From assembly GCF_000341105.1 (NCBI RefSeq), contig NZ_ANBB01000063.1, forward strand, positions 17,645 to 81,644: a stretch of 64,000 bases of DNA. The letters run 5' to 3'. Below are positions 61,901 to 64,000 of the stretch, in pieces. Each line of letters begins with the position of its first letter. Positions within the stretch are counted from its first letter, which is position 1. Below the pieces are notes generated by a model that searched no databases, had not been told where the DNA came from, and saw only the letters and a program-made list of their open reading frames with translations. This DNA is from Nocardiopsis potens DSM 45234 (GTDB lineage Bacteria; Actinomycetota; Actinomycetes; Streptosporangiales; Streptosporangiaceae). The position numbers and the translations under genes were made by a program.

Positions 61901-62404
61901 ATGAACGAGGTCAGGAGATGCCGCCCGAACGGGCTGGAGAGGCACCGCCACCGGCTCCCGGTGCACTTGTACCGGTGGCGGCTGGGCTGGCTGCTCGGCG
62001 GGCGCTTCCTGCTGCTCGCCCACATCGCCCGCCGCTCCGGGAGGGTGCTGCGGACGGTGGTGGAGGTGGTCGAGCACGACCCGGTCTCCGGCGCCTACCT
62101 GGTCTGCTCCGGGTTCGGTGAGCGGTCCGACTGGTACCGGAACCTGCGGGCGCGCCCCCGGGCGGCGGCCCAGGTGGGGCTGCGCCTGCTCCGGGTGGAG
62201 GCCGACTTCCCCGAGCCCGGCGAGGGCGCCGAGCTGATGGCGCGGTACGCGGCGCGCCACCCGCGGGCCGCCGGAGCGCCGGCGGGCTGCCCGGCCGGCA
62301 CCCCGGTCCCGGCCGAGGAGTACCGCCGCCTGGGCCGCTGCCTGCCCTTCGTCCGCCTCGTCCCCCGGCCGGCCCTACCCGCCGCCGCGCCTCTCCCGGG
62401 ATGA
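61901..62404 (+). CDS. Ddn-type nitroreductase family (F420-dependent) protein
   Basis: 167 residues, ATG at 61901 with GGAGG upstream. FLLLAHIARRSGRVLRTVVE, VCSGFGERSDWYRNLRARPR and AAQVGLRLLRVEADFP match the deazaflavin-dependent nitroreductase family (Ddn, PF04075), split-beta-barrel proteins that use F420H2 or F420-like cofactors. Whether it reduces nitro groups, quinones or lipids is not known. The proline/alanine-rich C-terminal tail is disordered. Confidence 0.85.
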   Translation: MNEVRRCRPNGLERHRHRLPVHLYRWRLGWLLGGRFLLLAHIARRSGRVLRTVVEVVEHDPVSGAYLVCSGFGERSDWYRNLRARPRAAAQVGLRLLRVEADFPEPGEGAELMARYAARHPRAAGAPAGCPAGTPVPAEEYRRLGRCLPFVRLVPRPALPAAAPLPG

Positions 62405-62572
62405 CCTCGGCGCCGCGCGCCTGCCGGGGTGCGCGGCACCGCGGCCGGCGCCCCGGGGAGGGGCGGGGACGGCGCGCCCACCGGGTCGGCCGGCGGTCTA
62501 GGTTGTGTTCCCGGCCGGGACCGGCGGAGGCCCGGACGCGGCAACGGGAGCGGACCGACCGGGAGGACGGCC

Positions 62573-63511
62573 ATGGGGGCGGACACAGGGGCGGATACGG
62601 AACCGGACATGGAACCGGAGGGACGGCCCTTCGACCGGGAGCGGGCCCGGCGGGTCCTGGCCGAGGCGTGCCGGTCGGCCGGCCTCCCGCCGGAGGGCGC
62701 GCGGGAGGTCGCGTTCGGGGAGAACGCGGTGTTCGCGCTGGCGGCGGAGCCGGTCGTGGTGCGGATCGGGCGCGGCGCCGCACTGCTGGAGCGGGCGCGG
62801 AGGGAGGCGGCGGTCGCCGCCTGGCTCGCCGCGGAGGGCGTCCCCGCGGTGCGGCCCGCCCCCGGCGCCCCCGGGGCGCTGCTGGTCTCCGGCCACCCGG
62901 TGACCTTCTGGGCCCGGCTGCCCGAGCCGGTCCGCTCGGCCGGCGGCGCCGACCTCGGGGCGCTGCTGCGCCGGGTGCACGCGCTCGGCGAGCCCCCGTT
63001 CCGGCTGCCCCGCCGCGACCTGCTCGCCGGGGTCGACCGCTGGCTGGCGGCGGCCGCCGGGCACATCGACCCGGCCGACGCCGCCTATCTGCTCCGGCGG
63101 CGCGACGAGCACGCCGAGCGGATCACGGACCTGCGCCCGCTGCTGCCGCGCGGCCCGATCCACGGCGACGCCCTGCCGCGCAACGTGCACGTCGGCCCGG
63201 ACGGCCCGGTCCTGGTCGACCTGGAGACCTTCGCGGACGACCTGCGCGAGCACGACCTGGTGGTGATGGCGCTGGCCCGGGACCGGTACGGCCTGCCCGA
63301 GCCGGAGTACCGGGCGTTCACCGAGGCCTACGGGCGCGACGCGGACGCCGAATGGGAGGGGGCCGGGGCGCTGCGCGGGGCCAGGGAGACCGCGAGCGCC
63401 GCCTGGGTGGCCCAGCACGCACCGGGGAACCCGCGGGCCCGGGAGGAGTTCCGCCGCCGGGTCGCATCACTGCGCGCGAGTGACACGACGGTGCGCTGGC
63501 ACGCCTTCTGA
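62573..63511 (+). CDS. Aminoglycoside-phosphotransferase-like kinase
   Basis: 312 residues, ATG at 62573 with GGGAGG six bases upstream. APH-fold kinase: ATP-binding VVVRIGRGAALLERARREAA, catalytic loop IHGDALPRNVHV (HGD...N) and metal site VLVDLETFADDLREHDLVVM, in which the usual Asp of VDxE is present. The family also phosphorylates homoserine, choline and other small molecules; antibiotic resistance cannot be claimed from sequence. Monocistronic by spacing. Confidence 0.85.
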   Translation: MGADTGADTEPDMEPEGRPFDRERARRVLAEACRSAGLPPEGAREVAFGENAVFALAAEPVVVRIGRGAALLERARREAAVAAWLAAEGVPAVRPAPGAPGALLVSGHPVTFWARLPEPVRSAGGADLGALLRRVHALGEPPFRLPRRDLLAGVDRWLAAAAGHIDPADAAYLLRRRDEHAERITDLRPLLPRGPIHGDALPRNVHVGPDGPVLVDLETFADDLREHDLVVMALARDRYGLPEPEYRAFTEAYGRDADAEWEGAGALRGARETASAAWVAQHAPGNPRAREEFRRRVASLRASDTTVRWHAF

Positions 63512-64000
63512 ACGACCGCCGGGCCGCGCCGCCGCGCCCCTACCGACGGAGGCAGGGACGGGACCGGACGAGCCGCTCCGCCCGGGCGCGGCGCCTCGCG
63601 GAGTGCAGGTTCAAGCAGGCGGCGAGGGCGGGGAGAGGGACCGGCCGGTCGGTCTGGCGCAGCGCCCCACGGAGCGAAGGCCAAGGCGGGCGGCGACGGC
63701 GAGAGCGGACAGAGCGGCGCCGGCAGCGGGCCGCCCGCCCGCGCCAACCAGGGGGCCTTATCCCTATATGCCTGGTTCGCGGCAGGGAACGGGCGGGAGC
63801 GGCAGCGCCCTGCGCACCGCGTGAGCACCCCGATTACATCTACCAGCGAGTAGTAAGCCCCGAAGCCCCCACCACCCCCTCTCCGGTTACCCAGAGTGGC
63901 CAAGGCGGGGCCTCCCGGCAGGGCAAATACGACATCCCGCCCCCGCGCCATCCCTCCCCGGGTTCCGGCCCCCTGCATCCCGGCCTTCCGGGCCGCTCGA
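63512..64000. other. Terminal region, no gene identified
   Basis: About 490 bp to the window edge. An A+T-richer stretch near 63757-63870 (TTATCCCTATATGCCTGG, ATTACATCTACCAGCGAGTA) may hold promoters for a gene beyond the right edge or on the minus strand. Open frames lack recognisable domains. I see no tRNA. Confidence 0.4.

Overview
The window is about 74% G+C chromosomal DNA from a high-GC actinomycete. Support for this: frequent GTG starts, a SigE-family sigma factor, a DUF5753/DUF397 regulator pair, a Ddn-type F420 nitroreductase family protein, a TCGAAC-N4-GTTCGA LexA box, a dre-like GGTCTAGACC site and two cobalamin riboswitches. A Nocardiopsaceae/Streptosporangiales-type host is my best guess from gene content alone. 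Most of the window is ordinary chromosome with small accessory patches.

Layout. 1-5.0 kb: accessory patch ending at a tRNA-Ser(GCT), with an SNF2-type helicase carrying a C-terminal DUF3883-like domain (cut by the window edge) and a PIN toxin/HTH antitoxin pair. 5-12 kb: SigE-family sigma factor, a DPBB-like protein with a MauE-like membrane protein, a AAA+ ATPase behind a LexA box, a lipoprotein and hisC/pat. 12-24 kb: a wHTH regulator, murA, purC-purB-purD-purA, DUF3151, class II fba, a RodZ/DUF4115-like membrane protein, pyrE and cutA. 24-32 kb: Old Yellow Enzyme divergent from a MerR regulator, a degenerate GGDEF protein, a sigma factor fused to an anti-sigma zinc finger, membrane segments and a proline/collagen-like tail, then NYN and TPR proteins. 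32.7-36.9 kb: a cobalamin riboswitch followed by nrdA and nrdB.

37-44 kb: Tat-exported metallo-beta-lactamase-fold protein, a lipoprotein-like membrane protein, a NTPase with Sel1-like repeats abutting a 5'-truncated XRE/DUF5753 regulator and DUF397, and a Ser/Thr kinase with an extracellular propeller. 44-50 kb: MerR plus CPPC thioredoxin, cysteine dioxygenase plus LysR, alpha/beta hydrolase, and Tat phospholipase C. 50-56 kb: a cobalamin-riboswitch-controlled BtuC/BtuF pair without an ATPase, putP, a glycolipid-binding protein, and a frameshifted Uma2 gene. 56-64 kb: nadE, a nucleoside hydrolase divergent from ribokinase-deoC-GntR, an RsbW-like ATPase, an F420 nitroreductase family protein and an APH-like kinase.

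How it fits together. The strongest functional story is dNTP synthesis. The riboswitch should shut the class I reductase off when B12 is plentiful, and the small subunit has the full metal-ligand and Phe signature of the chlamydial Mn/Fe R2c type instead of a radical tyrosine. A second B12 riboswitch controls B12 uptake. Purine genes (purA/D/B/C), pyrE and a nucleoside-salvage cluster add a nucleotide-metabolism theme. Two families of dispersed palindromic repeats sit at gene ends; all three copies of the first lie between convergent genes.
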